Below, piece by piece: positions 18,513 to 29,239 of a stretch of 33,177 bases of DNA (position 1 is the stretch's first letter; each line of letters begins with the position of its first letter). Source of the DNA: Candidatus Omnitrophota bacterium (GTDB lineage Bacteria > Ratteibacteria > UBA8468 > B48-G9 > JAFGKM01). Under the pieces are notes generated by a model that saw nothing but the letters and a program-made list of their open reading frames with translations, had not been told where the DNA came from and did no database searches. Position numbers and translations under genes: made by a program. The stretch is from assembly GCA_023819225.1 (NCBI GenBank), contig JAMWCZ010000005.1, forward strand, positions 1-33,177. Direction: 5' to 3'.

Positions 18513-19368
18513 TATCCTTTTGTTTTCAGGGATGGCTTTCTGTCAAGATATAAGGGTATGTGTTAACAAATACAGGAATAATTTTATTACCATTGATATA
18601 GAGAATTATCTTATAGGCGTTATTTCAAAAGAGATGGATTGCGGATGGCCTGAAGAAGCGTTAAAAGCACAGGCAGTGGTCTCACGCACATTTGCTGTAT
18701 ATATGGCAAATGAAAGCAGGAAGAAGGGTCTCCCATATGATATTGAAAACTCTATATTTCACCAGGTATATGAGACAAGTAATTGTGAAAAGATAGAAAG
18801 GGCAGTAAAAGAGACAGAAGGAGAAATACTTACCTATAAAGGAAATATCGTTCAGGTTTTTTTTCATGCGGCCTGTGGAGGAAAGACCGCAAAGACCTCG
18901 GATGTATGGGGCGGGTATTATAGACATATCTCTTCGGTAGAAGACCCTTATTGTATGGACACCCCCTACTCTTTATGGGAGAAGTCATTATCTCAGGACA
19001 AACTCTCAAAAATTTTTGGTGTCTCATCTATTGAAAAGATAGTTATTGAAGGGAAAGATAATACAGGAAGGGTAACTTCCTTGAAAATAACAGGAAAAGA
19101 TGATAAGATTATACATCTTACGGGTCACAGATTCAGGATGATGGTTAATCAGGGTAAAGATGTATATTTTAATAATCCTGAAATAATTCCAAGTACAAAT
19201 TTTATTGTACAGAAGAAGAATAACCTTTTTATCTTTAGAGGCAGCGGTTATGGACATGGAGTAGGAATGTGTCAGTGGGGTGCAAGAAGAATGGCAGAGC
19301 ATGGTTTTAACTACAAAGACATATTAAATCATTACTTCCCGGAGATGGAACTGTCAAAGACTGAATAA
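18478..19368 (+). CDS. SpoIID/LytB domain protein
   Basis: ENYLIGVISKEMDCGWPEEALKAQAVVSRTFAVY, FFHAACGGKTAKTSDVWGG, GSGYGHGVGMCQWGARRMAEHG. Confidence 0.93.
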   Translation: MHRYIQKKILISILLFSGMAFCQDIRVCVNKYRNNFITIDIENYLIGVISKEMDCGWPEEALKAQAVVSRTFAVYMANESRKKGLPYDIENSIFHQVYETSNCEKIERAVKETEGEILTYKGNIVQVFFHAACGGKTAKTSDVWGGYYRHISSVEDPYCMDTPYSLWEKSLSQDKLSKIFGVSSIEKIVIEGKDNTGRVTSLKITGKDDKIIHLTGHRFRMMVNQGKDVYFNNPEIIPSTNFIVQKKNNLFIFRGSGYGHGVGMCQWGARRMAEHGFNYKDILNHYFPEMELSKTE

Positions 19369-19381
19369 CCCGGAGGTTAAA

Positions 19382-19678
19382 ATGGAAATAAGAATCCACT
19401 CTGCAGTTCCTATAGATAAAGGTTTTGAAGAGTATATCAAGGATAAATTTGACCGTTTGAAAAAGTTTCTTTTTGATGAAGGAAGTGCTGAGTTTCATAT
19501 AAAAAAAGAGGGTTCTACATACATTAGTGAGATAAAAATTCATTCCAGGAGTTATAATATCTTTCTTAAAGAAGAAGACAATGATATAAATAAATGCCTT
19601 GAACAATTGTTTGATAGAGCAAAGGGACAGGCAAGAAAGATACATGACAAAGTAGTGGCAAAAAACCATAAAATATAA
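19382..19678 (+). CDS. hpf: Ribosome hibernation promoting factor / RaiA-like
   Basis: 98 aa; EYIKDKFDRLKKFLFD, DINKCLEQLFDRAKGQARKIHDK, in hpf-ptsN context. Confidence 0.85.
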   Translation: MEIRIHSAVPIDKGFEEYIKDKFDRLKKFLFDEGSAEFHIKKEGSTYISEIKIHSRSYNIFLKEEDNDINKCLEQLFDRAKGQARKIHDKVVAKNHKI

Positions 19679-19706
19679 CCAATATGACTAAGGAGGAGGG
19701 TAGAAA

Positions 19707-20180
19707 ATGAAAATAACGGACTTTTTGAAGGAGGAGTGTATATTGATAGGGCTTAAAAACAGAGAAAAAAAAGGAGCCATTTCAGAATTGCTGGAGTTAT
19801 TGAAAGAAAGAAAATATATCAAGGACAGTAAGGAGATACTTGACAGTATAATGGAAAGGGAAAAATTGGGTTCAACAGGGATAGGACAAGGAATAGCAGT
19901 ACCCCATACCAAAACAGACCAGATTGAAAACCTTGTTGGAGCAGTAGGCATCTCCGAAAACGGTGTTTCATTTGATGCCCTTGACGGTGAGCCCGTCTAT
20001 ATAATATTTCTTATTCTGGCACCTACCAAATCCATAGGACTTCATCTTAAAGCACTTGCAAAGATAGCACGGCTGCTTAAAGATAAAACATTCAGAAATG
20101 CCCTGAGGAAAGCATCTTCATCTACAGAAGCGTTTAATATTATAAAAGAAGATGAGGAAAAATTAACCCCCGTATCCTAA
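19707..20180 (+). CDS. ptsN: PTS EIIA (nitrogen/fructose type)
   Basis: MEREKLGSTGIGQGIAVPHTKTDQIENLVGAVGIS with phospho-acceptor His; LILAPTKSIGLHLKALAKIARLL. Confidence 0.92.
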   Translation: MKITDFLKEECILIGLKNREKKGAISELLELLKERKYIKDSKEILDSIMEREKLGSTGIGQGIAVPHTKTDQIENLVGAVGISENGVSFDALDGEPVYIIFLILAPTKSIGLHLKALAKIARLLKDKTFRNALRKASSSTEAFNIIKEDEEKLTPVS

Positions 20181-21908
20181 ATGATGAAAAAGATAAAAGG
20201 AATAGGAATTTCTTCCGGAATTGCGATTGGAAAAGCTTTTGTCCTTGAATTTCCTTCTTTACAGGAAACGGAATACACCATTGACAAACCAGCCATAGAG
20301 AAAGAAATAGAACGGTTCAATGATGCAATAAATATGACCGAATCCCAGATTGAAGAACTTCAACAGACATTTGAAAAAGAGGTGGGACCTAAATATGCGG
20401 ATATATTCTCATTCCATCTCGCAATTCTAAAAGATAAATGGTTTAAAAATGAAGTGGAGCGCATCATAAGAGAAGAAAGGATAAACAGCGAAAGTGCGGT
20501 CAAAAAAGTAATACATCACATAGGTAAGATATTCAAAAAAGAAGAGAAAGATTTCTTTCAGGACAGACGCAGAGATATTATAGATGTTATTGAGAGAATT
20601 ATCCATAATCTTAGTGGTTATTCCTATACAGGAATGAAATTGTTTTCCGACGAGATAATAGTTACAAGGGATTTATCTCCCAGTCAAACTGTATCAATTG
20701 ATAAAAACTATATTAGGGGATTTGTCACAGCAATAGGAAGTGAAACATCCCACGCAGCGATAATTGCAAAGGCACTGGAAATTCCTGCTGTGGTTGCAGG
20801 CGAAAAAGTAATAACAGAGATAAAGACAGGCGATACAGTAATCATAGATGGGCAGGAAGGAGAAGTTATAATAAAACCATCAGAAAAAATTATTACAGAG
20901 TATAAGAAAAAACAGGAACAATTATCAATACGAAAAAAACAACTTCTTTTTCTTAAGGATAAACCCTGCGAAACAATAGACGGCAGGAGAATATATCTAC
21001 ATGCCAATATAGAACTTCCTGAAGAGGTAGAGACAGCCAGAAAATATGGAGCGGATGGTATTGGGCTTTACAGAACAGAATATCTCTACCTTAACAGAAA
21101 GGACATTCCCACAGAAGATGAACACTTTCTTGCTTACAAAAAAGTCGCTGAAAAAATGGGTAGCGAAAAACCTGTTATTATAAGAACCATAGATATCGGT
21201 GGAGATAAATTCGTATCTGCCCTTTCTGTAAGGAAAGAACTGAATCCTTTCCTCGGATGGAGGGGAATAAGATTTTCTCTGGAAAGGAAAGATATATTTG
21301 AAACTCAGTTAAGGGCAATCCTCCGGGCAGCAATCTATGGAAACCTCAAGGTTATGTTTCCTATGGTTTCCACAATGGAAGAGGTAAAGATGTCTCACAG
21401 GATACTTCAGAAGGTAAAAGATGACCTTAAGAAAGAAAAAAAGAAGTTCAGAGAGGATATTGAAGTAGGAATAATGGTTGAAACTCCTTCCGCAGCACTT
21501 ATAACTGATAAACTTGCAGAAGAATCGGATTTCTTCAGTATCGGTTCAAACGACCTGATACAGTATACCCTCGCTGTGGATAGAAGTAATGAAAAGATAT
21601 CCCATCTTTATCAACCCTGCCACCCCGCTGTTATCAAACTTATAAGGCATACAATTGAAAACGGGAAGAAAAGAGGTATATGGACAGGGCTCTGTGGAGA
21701 AATGGCTTCTATACCTGAGATAGCATGTCTTCTTGTAGGTATGGGTATAGATGAATTAAGTATGGCACCATCTGCAATACCAGCAGTAAAAGAAAAGATA
21801 AGGTCTATAAAATACAGTAATATGGAAAAAATTTCACAGGAAGTGCTTTTATTTGAGACCCATGAAAAGGTTTATAAATACCTTGCAGATAGAATAAATG
21901 GAGGGTGA
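20181..21908 (+). CDS. ptsI: PTS enzyme I (phosphoenolpyruvate-protein phosphotransferase)
   Basis: GIGISSGIAIGKAF, GSETSHAAIIAKALEIPAVV, GADGIGLYRTEYLYL, FSIGSNDLIQYTLAVDRSN. Confidence 0.96.
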   Translation: MMKKIKGIGISSGIAIGKAFVLEFPSLQETEYTIDKPAIEKEIERFNDAINMTESQIEELQQTFEKEVGPKYADIFSFHLAILKDKWFKNEVERIIREERINSESAVKKVIHHIGKIFKKEEKDFFQDRRRDIIDVIERIIHNLSGYSYTGMKLFSDEIIVTRDLSPSQTVSIDKNYIRGFVTAIGSETSHAAIIAKALEIPAVVAGEKVITEIKTGDTVIIDGQEGEVIIKPSEKIITEYKKKQEQLSIRKKQLLFLKDKPCETIDGRRIYLHANIELPEEVETARKYGADGIGLYRTEYLYLNRKDIPTEDEHFLAYKKVAEKMGSEKPVIIRTIDIGGDKFVSALSVRKELNPFLGWRGIRFSLERKDIFETQLRAILRAAIYGNLKVMFPMVSTMEEVKMSHRILQKVKDDLKKEKKKFREDIEVGIMVETPSAALITDKLAEESDFFSIGSNDLIQYTLAVDRSNEKISHLYQPCHPAVIKLIRHTIENGKKRGIWTGLCGEMASIPEIACLLVGMGIDELSMAPSAIPAVKEKIRSIKYSNMEKISQEVLLFETHEKVYKYLADRINGG

Positions 21909-21909
21909 G

Positions 21910-22941
21910 ATGACAATGTCTATGGAAGATATAAAGATGCTTGATAAGCAGGATATGCTTGGAAAACTCAAAGGGTTTGCTTCTCAGTGTAAAGATGGTT
22001 ATTCTTTCACTATCCCTGTACTGCCCTTTAAATCCATAGAAAAGGTTATATTTGCAGGTATGGGGGGTTCTGCCATAAGCGGGGATATTATCGCAACTAT
22101 TGCATCTAAAAACTCTAAAATTCCATCATTTGTAAACAGAGATTATACACTTCCTTTATGGGCACATAATGAAAGAACATTAGTAGTTGCTATAAGTTAT
22201 TCAGGTAATACCGAAGAGACATTGAGTGTTCTGGAAGAAGCAAAGAAAAGAAAAAACTCAATAGTATGTATTTCAAGTGGTGGTAAGATAGAAAAAATTG
22301 CAAGAGAAGAGAATATTCCTTTTTTGAAGATACCCTCGGGATATCCACCGAGATGTGCATTAGGGTATCTTTTTTTCTCTTGTTATAAGATAATGGAAAA
22401 TATAGGGCTTGTTCCTCCCTTAGAGAATAAACTTTTTATAAAAATGGAAAAATGGATTGAGAGATTCCTTCCGGAAAGCAATAATAACCTTGCAAAAAAT
22501 ATTGCAGAGAAATTACATAACAAGGTTGGCATCTTCTATTCCAGCAATAAATTTATACCTGTAATCACAAGATGGAAGACACAGATTGCCGAAAACAGTA
22601 AAGCATTCGCCTTTATAAATGTATTCCCTGAAATGAACCACAATGAGATTATGTCATGGCGATATCCTGAATGGTTTATAGAAAGGTGCCTTCCTGTTTT
22701 TATAACTTCCCGAAAAGAACATCCTAGGATAGAACTTCGTTTTAAGATAACAAAAGATATTATTTTTAAGAAGCAACCAGAGATTATCAGTTTAGTCCCT
22801 GAAGGTGAGGACATAATTGAAGAACTATTTTATTTCATTATACTTGGTGACTGGGTAAGTTTCTATCTCGCTATAATGAATAATGAAAACCCGACAGAGA
22901 TAGCAGAGATAAATCTTCTTAAACAAAAATTAGGAGGTTAA
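21910..22941 (+). CDS. Bifunctional phosphoglucose/phosphomannose isomerase
   Basis: [58 protein letters not shown]. Start after RBS GGAGGG. Confidence 0.9.
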   Translation: MTMSMEDIKMLDKQDMLGKLKGFASQCKDGYSFTIPVLPFKSIEKVIFAGMGGSAISGDIIATIASKNSKIPSFVNRDYTLPLWAHNERTLVVAISYSGNTEETLSVLEEAKKRKNSIVCISSGGKIEKIAREENIPFLKIPSGYPPRCALGYLFFSCYKIMENIGLVPPLENKLFIKMEKWIERFLPESNNNLAKNIAEKLHNKVGIFYSSNKFIPVITRWKTQIAENSKAFAFINVFPEMNHNEIMSWRYPEWFIERCLPVFITSRKEHPRIELRFKITKDIIFKKQPEIISLVPEGEDIIEELFYFIILGDWVSFYLAIMNNENPTEIAEINLLKQKLGG

Positions 22942-22943
22942 GC

Positions 22944-24083
22944 ATGAAAAACTCTTATCTATTCACTTCAGAGTCAGTTACAGAGGGCCATCCGGACAAA
23001 ATCTGCGACCAGATATCCGACTCCATACTTGATGAGGTACTCAAGCAGGATAAGAATGGAAGGGTTGCCTGTGAGTGTCTGACAACAAGAGGACTTATCT
23101 TTATTGCAGGAGAGATAACTACCGCCGGATATGTAGATATACCAGGCCTTGTAAGGAACCTGCTTAAGGAGATTGGATATACTGACCCTTCCTATGGATT
23201 TAATTGTGATGCCAGTGCCATCATTACATCTATTCAAAATCAGTCCCCTGATATTGCTCTCGGAGTAAATAAAGGAGGGGCAGGAGACCAGGGGATGATG
23301 TTCGGTTATGCTACTGATGAAACAGAAGAACTGATGCCAATGCCTATAGTCATTGCACATAAACTTGTAAGACGCCTTGCTGAGGTAAGGAAAAAAGGTG
23401 AACTTCCATATTTAAGGCCTGATGGGAAATCACAGGTAACTGTTCGTTATGAAGATGGTACCCCGAGGAGTGTTGAAAGTGTAGTACTCTCATCACAGCA
23501 TAATCCTGATGTGACTCATAAAAAAATTAGGGATGACCTTACAGAACTTGTAATAAAAAAGGTTATACCTGAAGAACTGAGAAGTAAAAAGATGAAAATT
23601 TTTGTCAACCCAACTGGAAGGTTTGTCATAGGAGGTCCTCAGGCAGATACAGGTGTAACAGGAAGGAAGATAATTGTTGATACCTATGGTGGTGTTGGTA
23701 GCCATGGGGGTGGATGCTTCTCCGGTAAGGACCCAACAAAGGTAGACAGGTCTGGCTCTTATATAGCCAGGTATTTAGCAAAGAATATAGTAGCATCTGG
23801 CCTTGCAAAAAGATGTGAGATACAGATTGCCTATGTAATAGGAATGAAACAACCTGTCTCTATAATGGTAAACACAGAAAGGACAGGGATTATTCCGGAT
23901 AATGAAATAGTAAAACTGATAAGGGATAATTTTGACCTTTCTCCTTGGGGCATAATCCAGAAACTTGACCTTTTCAAGCCCATATATAGGAAAACTGCCT
24001 GCTATGGACACTTCGGAAGAGAAGAAAAAGGGTTTACATGGGAAAAGACAAATGCTATCAAAATTTTCCAAAAGGGAATATAA
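22944..24083 (+). CDS. metK: S-adenosylmethionine synthetase
   Basis: [60 protein letters not shown]. Confidence 0.98.
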   Translation: MKNSYLFTSESVTEGHPDKICDQISDSILDEVLKQDKNGRVACECLTTRGLIFIAGEITTAGYVDIPGLVRNLLKEIGYTDPSYGFNCDASAIITSIQNQSPDIALGVNKGGAGDQGMMFGYATDETEELMPMPIVIAHKLVRRLAEVRKKGELPYLRPDGKSQVTVRYEDGTPRSVESVVLSSQHNPDVTHKKIRDDLTELVIKKVIPEELRSKKMKIFVNPTGRFVIGGPQADTGVTGRKIIVDTYGGVGSHGGGCFSGKDPTKVDRSGSYIARYLAKNIVASGLAKRCEIQIAYVIGMKQPVSIMVNTERTGIIPDNEIVKLIRDNFDLSPWGIIQKLDLFKPIYRKTACYGHFGREEKGFTWEKTNAIKIFQKGI

Positions 24084-25331
24084 ATGGACTATTCAATAAA
24101 AGATATCAAACTGGCAGAAAATGGAAAGAATCGTGTTGAGTGGGCTTTCCGGCATATGCAAGTATTAGGTTTGCTCAGAGACAGATATAAAAATAATAAA
24201 CCTTTCAAAGGTATAAGAATAGGATGTTGCCTCCATATTACAACAGAAACAGCAAACCTTGTTATCAATCTTAAACAGGCAGGAGCAGATGTACACCTTT
24301 GTGCTTCAAATCCTTTAAGTACACAGGATGATGTAGCCGCATATCTTGTAAAATATGAAAAGATAGGTGTATTTGGAAGATATGGTGATGACAGAAAATC
24401 TTATTACCAGAATATTAAAAATGTTATGGAAATGAAACCACACCTTGTTGTGGATGACGGATGTGACCTTATTTCTTCACTGCATAAAAACCTGGAATAC
24501 ACAGAAAGTCTAATAGGTGCAACAGAAGAAACAACCACAGGAGTAGTTCGTTTAAAAAGTTTAGCAAAAAAAGGTATGTTGAAATTTCCTGTGATTGCAG
24601 TCAATGATGCTGATACAAAACATCTCTTTGACAATAGATATGGAACAGGACAGTCAACAGTGGACGGTATTCTTCGTGCTACCAACATTATGATAAGTGG
24701 AAAGGTAGCAGTTGTATGCGGATATGGATGGTGTGGTAAAGGTATAGCAAAACAACTGGCAGGAATGGGAGCAAGGGTTATTATTACAGAAATTGAGCCG
24801 GTAAAGGCACTTGAAGCAGTAATGGATGGATACTATGTATTGCCCATATCAGAAGCAGCAAAAATCGGGGATATTTTTATAACATCCACAGGGGATATTA
24901 AAGTTATAGACATCAAAAATATAAAAAAGATGAAAGATGGCGCAATCGTTGCCAATGCAGGACACTTTAATGTAGAGATTGATATTGCATCCCTTGAAAA
25001 AATAGCAGGAAAACGGAAGATAAAAGAATGCCTTGACGAATATACACTTCCAGGAGGTAAAAAGGTCTATCTCCTTGGAGAAGGACGGCTTGTAAATCTT
25101 GCCTGTGCGGAGGGGCATCCTTCCTGTGTAATGGATATGAGTTTTGCCAATCAATTTCTTTCCCTTGAATATCTTAAAAACAATCCTTCATTAAAACCTG
25201 ATGTTTATAAGGTTCCTTCTTACATAGATAGGAAAGTAGCAGAGATGAAACTTAAAACAATGGGTATAAAGATAGATAAACTAACTTATGAGCAGACAAA
25301 ATACATGAGTTCATGGGAAGCAGGAACATAA
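24084..25331 (+). CDS. ahcY: Adenosylhomocysteinase
   Basis: CLHITTETANLVINLKQAGADVHLCASNPLSTQDDVAAYL, NNRYGTGQSTVDGILRATN-type motif, GYGWCGKGIAKQL. Confidence 0.97.
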   Translation: MDYSIKDIKLAENGKNRVEWAFRHMQVLGLLRDRYKNNKPFKGIRIGCCLHITTETANLVINLKQAGADVHLCASNPLSTQDDVAAYLVKYEKIGVFGRYGDDRKSYYQNIKNVMEMKPHLVVDDGCDLISSLHKNLEYTESLIGATEETTTGVVRLKSLAKKGMLKFPVIAVNDADTKHLFDNRYGTGQSTVDGILRATNIMISGKVAVVCGYGWCGKGIAKQLAGMGARVIITEIEPVKALEAVMDGYYVLPISEAAKIGDIFITSTGDIKVIDIKNIKKMKDGAIVANAGHFNVEIDIASLEKIAGKRKIKECLDEYTLPGGKKVYLLGEGRLVNLACAEGHPSCVMDMSFANQFLSLEYLKNNPSLKPDVYKVPSYIDRKVAEMKLKTMGIKIDKLTYEQTKYMSSWEAGT

Positions 25332-25933
25332 AAAAACAGCGGAAATTAATTAAAATAGGGATAACAGGCATATTCGGTTCAGGGAAGACCACCGTAAGTT
25401 CAATGTTCAAGAAGTCGGGTATTTCTGTAATCTCCTGTGATGCCATAGTTCATCAACTTCTGAAAAAGGAAAAAATTATAAATAAGATAAAGAATATATT
25501 TGGAGAAGATGTTATAAGAAAAGGAAAGGTTGAGAGGAAGACCTTAAGTAATATGGTTTTTTCAGATAGATGTGCAAGAAGAAAACTTGAAGGAATTTTA
25601 CATCCTGAGGTTTTCAAGGAGATAAATAAAAAATTACTTGACTATCGCGATAAAAAGAGTATAATAGCAATAGAAATCCCTTTATTGTTTGAAACAAAAT
25701 CAGAGAAACTGGTTGATAAAATAGTTGTTGTCTCATCAACCCGCCAGAAAATCTTGCAACGGCTGGAAGGAAAATTTAAGAGAGAAGATATAATAAAGAG
25801 ATGGAAATCGCAAATCCCACTGAAAGAAAAAGAACAGAAAGCGGACTATGTTATTAATAATTCAGGTTCTTATTCTGAAACATTCCGTCAGGTGCAAACG
25901 CTTATAAAAAGATTAGAAACACTTATCGGATAG
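25313..25933 (+). CDS. coaE: Dephospho-CoA kinase
   Basis: KIGITGIFGSGKTTVSSMFKKSGISVISCDAIVHQLL, IEIPLLFE, QLPLKEKEQKADYVINNSG-like tail. Confidence 0.93.
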   Translation: MGSRNIKKQRKLIKIGITGIFGSGKTTVSSMFKKSGISVISCDAIVHQLLKKEKIINKIKNIFGEDVIRKGKVERKTLSNMVFSDRCARRKLEGILHPEVFKEINKKLLDYRDKKSIIAIEIPLLFETKSEKLVDKIVVVSSTRQKILQRLEGKFKREDIIKRWKSQIPLKEKEQKADYVINNSGSYSETFRQVQTLIKRLETLIG

Positions 25934-25973
25934 AGTGTTATCTGTTTTTTAACAATAATCAGGGAGGGATTGT

Positions 25974-27266
25974 ATGGAAACAGTTAATAACTTAGAAGTA
26001 ATTAAAAAGATGGATGTGGCTGCATTGAGAAAACTCACCATCCCTAAACTACAGACGATAGCAAAAACGCTAAAAGTAGAGGGTATAAGTAATCTCAGAA
26101 AAGAAGAACTCATATACAAGATAATGGAGTCACAAACAAAAAGAGAAGGACTTTTATTTGCCGAAGGAGTACTTGAAATACTACCTGATGGTTTTGGATT
26201 TTTGAGGTCTCCAAACTATAACTACCTGCCAGGACCTGATGATATATATGTCTCCCCATCTCAGATTAAAAAGTTTTCATTGAAGACAGGTGATACAGTT
26301 GCCGGTCAGGTAAGACCACCAAAGGACAATGAAAAGTACTTTGCTCTTTTAAAGGTTGAAAGTGTAAACGGTGAACCACCTGAAAGTATACAATCAAGGA
26401 TACCCTTTGAAGAACTTACACCTATACATCCTAACAAGCGGCTTTTACTTGAGACAACACCTGAAGAGATAACTACAAGAGTAATAGACCTTGTTACACC
26501 TATAGGTAAAGGACAGAGAGGACTAATTGTATCACCCCCAAGGGCAGGTAAAACTGTTATCCTCCAGAAACTTGCAAATGCAATAGCAAAAAATCATCCT
26601 GAGGTATATCTGATTGTACTTCTTGTAGCAGAAAGACCCGAAGAGGTTACGGAGATGAGAAGAATTGTCAAAGGTGAAGTAATAAGTGCTACATTTGATG
26701 AATCCCCTGAAAGGCACACACAGGTAGCAGAAGTAGTAATGGAAAAAGCAAAACGTCTTGTTGAACACAAAAAAGATGTTGTTATTCTCCTTGATAGTAT
26801 CACACGACTTGCAAGGGCTTATAATGTGCTTGTACCACATACGGGTAAGATTATGTCAGGTGGGCTTGAATCCACTGCGCTTGATAAACCAAAAAGGTTC
26901 TTTGGTGCAGCAAGAAATATTGAAGAAGGAGGAAGTTTAACAGTAATAGGCACAGCACTTATAGATACAGGGAGTAAGATGGATGATGTTATCTTTGAAG
27001 AGTTCAAGGGAACAGGAAATATGGAGATTAACCTTGAAAGGAAACTTGCTGACAGAAGAATCTTCCCTGCTATAGATATCAACAGGTCAGGAACACGAAG
27101 AGAAGAACTCCTTGTAAATCCTGATGAACTGCAACTTATGTGGCTTTTAAGAAAGGTTCTTGCCCCTTTAAATCCCATAGAGGCAATGGAACTTTTAATA
27201 GCAAGGATGCGAAGCACCAAGACAAATATAGAACTTCTCCTTAACATCAAAGCACAGACCCAGTAA
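25974..27266 (+). CDS. rho: Transcription termination factor Rho
   Basis: [76 protein letters not shown]. Confidence 0.98.
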   Translation: METVNNLEVIKKMDVAALRKLTIPKLQTIAKTLKVEGISNLRKEELIYKIMESQTKREGLLFAEGVLEILPDGFGFLRSPNYNYLPGPDDIYVSPSQIKKFSLKTGDTVAGQVRPPKDNEKYFALLKVESVNGEPPESIQSRIPFEELTPIHPNKRLLLETTPEEITTRVIDLVTPIGKGQRGLIVSPPRAGKTVILQKLANAIAKNHPEVYLIVLLVAERPEEVTEMRRIVKGEVISATFDESPERHTQVAEVVMEKAKRLVEHKKDVVILLDSITRLARAYNVLVPHTGKIMSGGLESTALDKPKRFFGAARNIEEGGSLTVIGTALIDTGSKMDDVIFEEFKGTGNMEINLERKLADRRIFPAIDINRSGTRREELLVNPDELQLMWLLRKVLAPLNPIEAMELLIARMRSTKTNIELLLNIKAQTQ

Positions 27267-27270
27267 GATT

Positions 27271-28368
27271 ATGTTTCAAACAATATATATCTCAAGTTTC
27301 TTAATGGCTTTTTGTGGATATCTTTTAAGTATATCTATTTCTTTCTTTCTTGCTCAGGTAAAACACAGCGGACCATTAATTATAGGACTGGCTGGCTTTA
27401 CAGGTAATTTTTTCTATACAATCATAACTTTTATTTTATCCCGTTATCCTAAAAATAAAAACAATACATTCTTTATTTATTCGCCTTTGGTTATAGGTAT
27501 TGCATCTTTCCTTATATTATTTTCCCCAGTCCCGCTTATATTTCTGTTTTTGATAGTATTAGGTTCTGCCTGTGCCTTCTACTGGCCATCTGCACAAAAG
27601 TGCCTCTCTGGTGCTGATGATTTGAAAATAGGAATCTATAACCTTTTCTGGGGTGGTGGAGTTATAGTAGGTTCTTTTTTAGCTGGATTTATATACTCAT
27701 TAAATCCAGCCATACCATTCTTCACAGTACTATATATTTATATCATAGTTTTTATACTACTTATATCCCAAAAAACGAATTTACTTTGTGTATATAATAT
27801 ACATCACCCTGAACAGCAGACAGAAAAACCATTACCTTCAGAGACAGTCCGCGATATCAGAACCATAAGTTTCATCCACTTCTTTGCAATGAGTTCTGTT
27901 TTTTATCTTTATCCTAAACTTGGGCTCTTAAAGGGTTTTACACCGCAGATTATTGGAAGTATGATAGGAATTCTTCTTATCAGCAGGTTTATCACATTCT
28001 TCCTTCTTATAGACAAACCACTCTTAATACATCCTGCAAGATTTGTTATATCCTGCACCTTATTTTGCATAAGTTGCATACTGGTGGGGTATGGAACAAA
28101 TCCGTTTGTTATAGTTATAGCAGTCATTATATTAGGCAGTACAGGTGCTGTTTCTTATCATAATAGTTTGTTGATGCATATAAAATACAACCTGAAAACA
28201 GAAATACATGAATGTATTGTAGGTGCAGGAATATTTTCTGGTTCTCTTGTTGCAGGATTATTAGGACAGATATTTAACCTTTCACTTGCCTATGTAATTA
28301 TCGGAACATTTATACTTCTTGTCGGTCTATGGCACAGCAGACAATATATTTTAAAACTGAAATACTAA
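27271..28368 (+). CDS. MFS-type membrane transporter
   Basis: About 12 hydrophobic segments across 365 aa with MFS-like glycine-rich helices. Substrate unknown. Confidence 0.75.
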   Translation: MFQTIYISSFLMAFCGYLLSISISFFLAQVKHSGPLIIGLAGFTGNFFYTIITFILSRYPKNKNNTFFIYSPLVIGIASFLILFSPVPLIFLFLIVLGSACAFYWPSAQKCLSGADDLKIGIYNLFWGGGVIVGSFLAGFIYSLNPAIPFFTVLYIYIIVFILLISQKTNLLCVYNIHHPEQQTEKPLPSETVRDIRTISFIHFFAMSSVFYLYPKLGLLKGFTPQIIGSMIGILLISRFITFFLLIDKPLLIHPARFVISCTLFCISCILVGYGTNPFVIVIAVIILGSTGAVSYHNSLLMHIKYNLKTEIHECIVGAGIFSGSLVAGLLGQIFNLSLAYVIIGTFILLVGLWHSRQYILKLKY

Positions 28369-28377
28369 TCCTTTACA

Positions 28378-28806
28378 CTAATACTTCTTCTCCCTTACAG
28401 AAACTTCACATACACCATTATTTTTATCTATAAACCTTATTCTATAGTCAAAGCCGTATTTTTCTATAATCTTTTTGTAAAGAATATCGCAATGTTCGCA
28501 GTAGTAAGGATATTTTTTTACTTTTCTTTGATTCATAATTCCCACTGAAGGGCATTTCTTCATATATATTCTAAAGTGTGTTTTCCCTACTTCCATACAG
28601 TACTCTGCCTTTTCCTCTGTCAATGTATGCGTCCAGTATTCAGCCATACCTGCTATACCTTTTTCTTTTACAAGGTTATCAAGATTTGTCAGGAAATTAT
28701 CAGATATATAAATCCAAAAGTCAATTACTGCTTTTTTACCATATCTTTTGTGCAGAAACTTGAAAAGTTCATTATAAGCAAGGATAAACTCGGTACAGGA
28801 AATCAT
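28378..28806 (-). CDS. Small Cys-rich protein A (paralog of 28803-29234)
   Basis: 142 aa; KCPSVGIMNQRKVKKYPYYCEHCD...NGVCE. Co-directional with and overlapping the upstream paralog by 4 nt. Confidence 0.7.
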   Translation of the reverse strand: MISCTEFILAYNELFKFLHKRYGKKAVIDFWIYISDNFLTNLDNLVKEKGIAGMAEYWTHTLTEEKAEYCMEVGKTHFRIYMKKCPSVGIMNQRKVKKYPYYCEHCDILYKKIIEKYGFDYRIRFIDKNNGVCEVSVREKKY

Positions 28807-29234
28807 TGTATCTCCTTTTTAAATTTCTGGATACATCTTCCTTTTTTCTGGTCAGAAGATATCTCTGATTTTAAACCTGTCTCTTCAGCAATCACCCTGT
28901 TAATTACACGGCATTGAATACAGAAATCATCATACACAGGATACCCAACTTTTACTATGTGGGATATTGCAGGACATTCTGTAATTTTTAATATTAACTC
29001 TCCTTTCTTTCTCTCTATTTTGAATTTCGCTCCTTCAAGAGAAAAAATTTCATTCCAGTATTTTTCAATTGCAATAAGCCCTTCTTTCTTAATTTTCTTT
29101 ATAAGTTCCTTGTAAATACTTCTGGCACAAACTCCCAAAAATTCCTCTAAACTTTTCTTACCAAACTTTTTTGCAAGATACTCAAAACCTACACTTAAAG
29201 CACCATGAAAGTCCTTATGTATTTTTTCTTCCAT
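28803..29234 (-). CDS. Small Cys-rich protein B (paralog of 28378-28806)
   Basis: 143 aa; ECPAISHIVKVGYPVYDDFCIQCR...KGRCI. Same Cys spacing as protein A. Confidence 0.7.
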   Translation of the reverse strand: MEEKIHKDFHGALSVGFEYLAKKFGKKSLEEFLGVCARSIYKELIKKIKKEGLIAIEKYWNEIFSLEGAKFKIERKKGELILKITECPAISHIVKVGYPVYDDFCIQCRVINRVIAEETGLKSEISSDQKKGRCIQKFKKEIQ

Positions 29235-29239
29235 AATTT

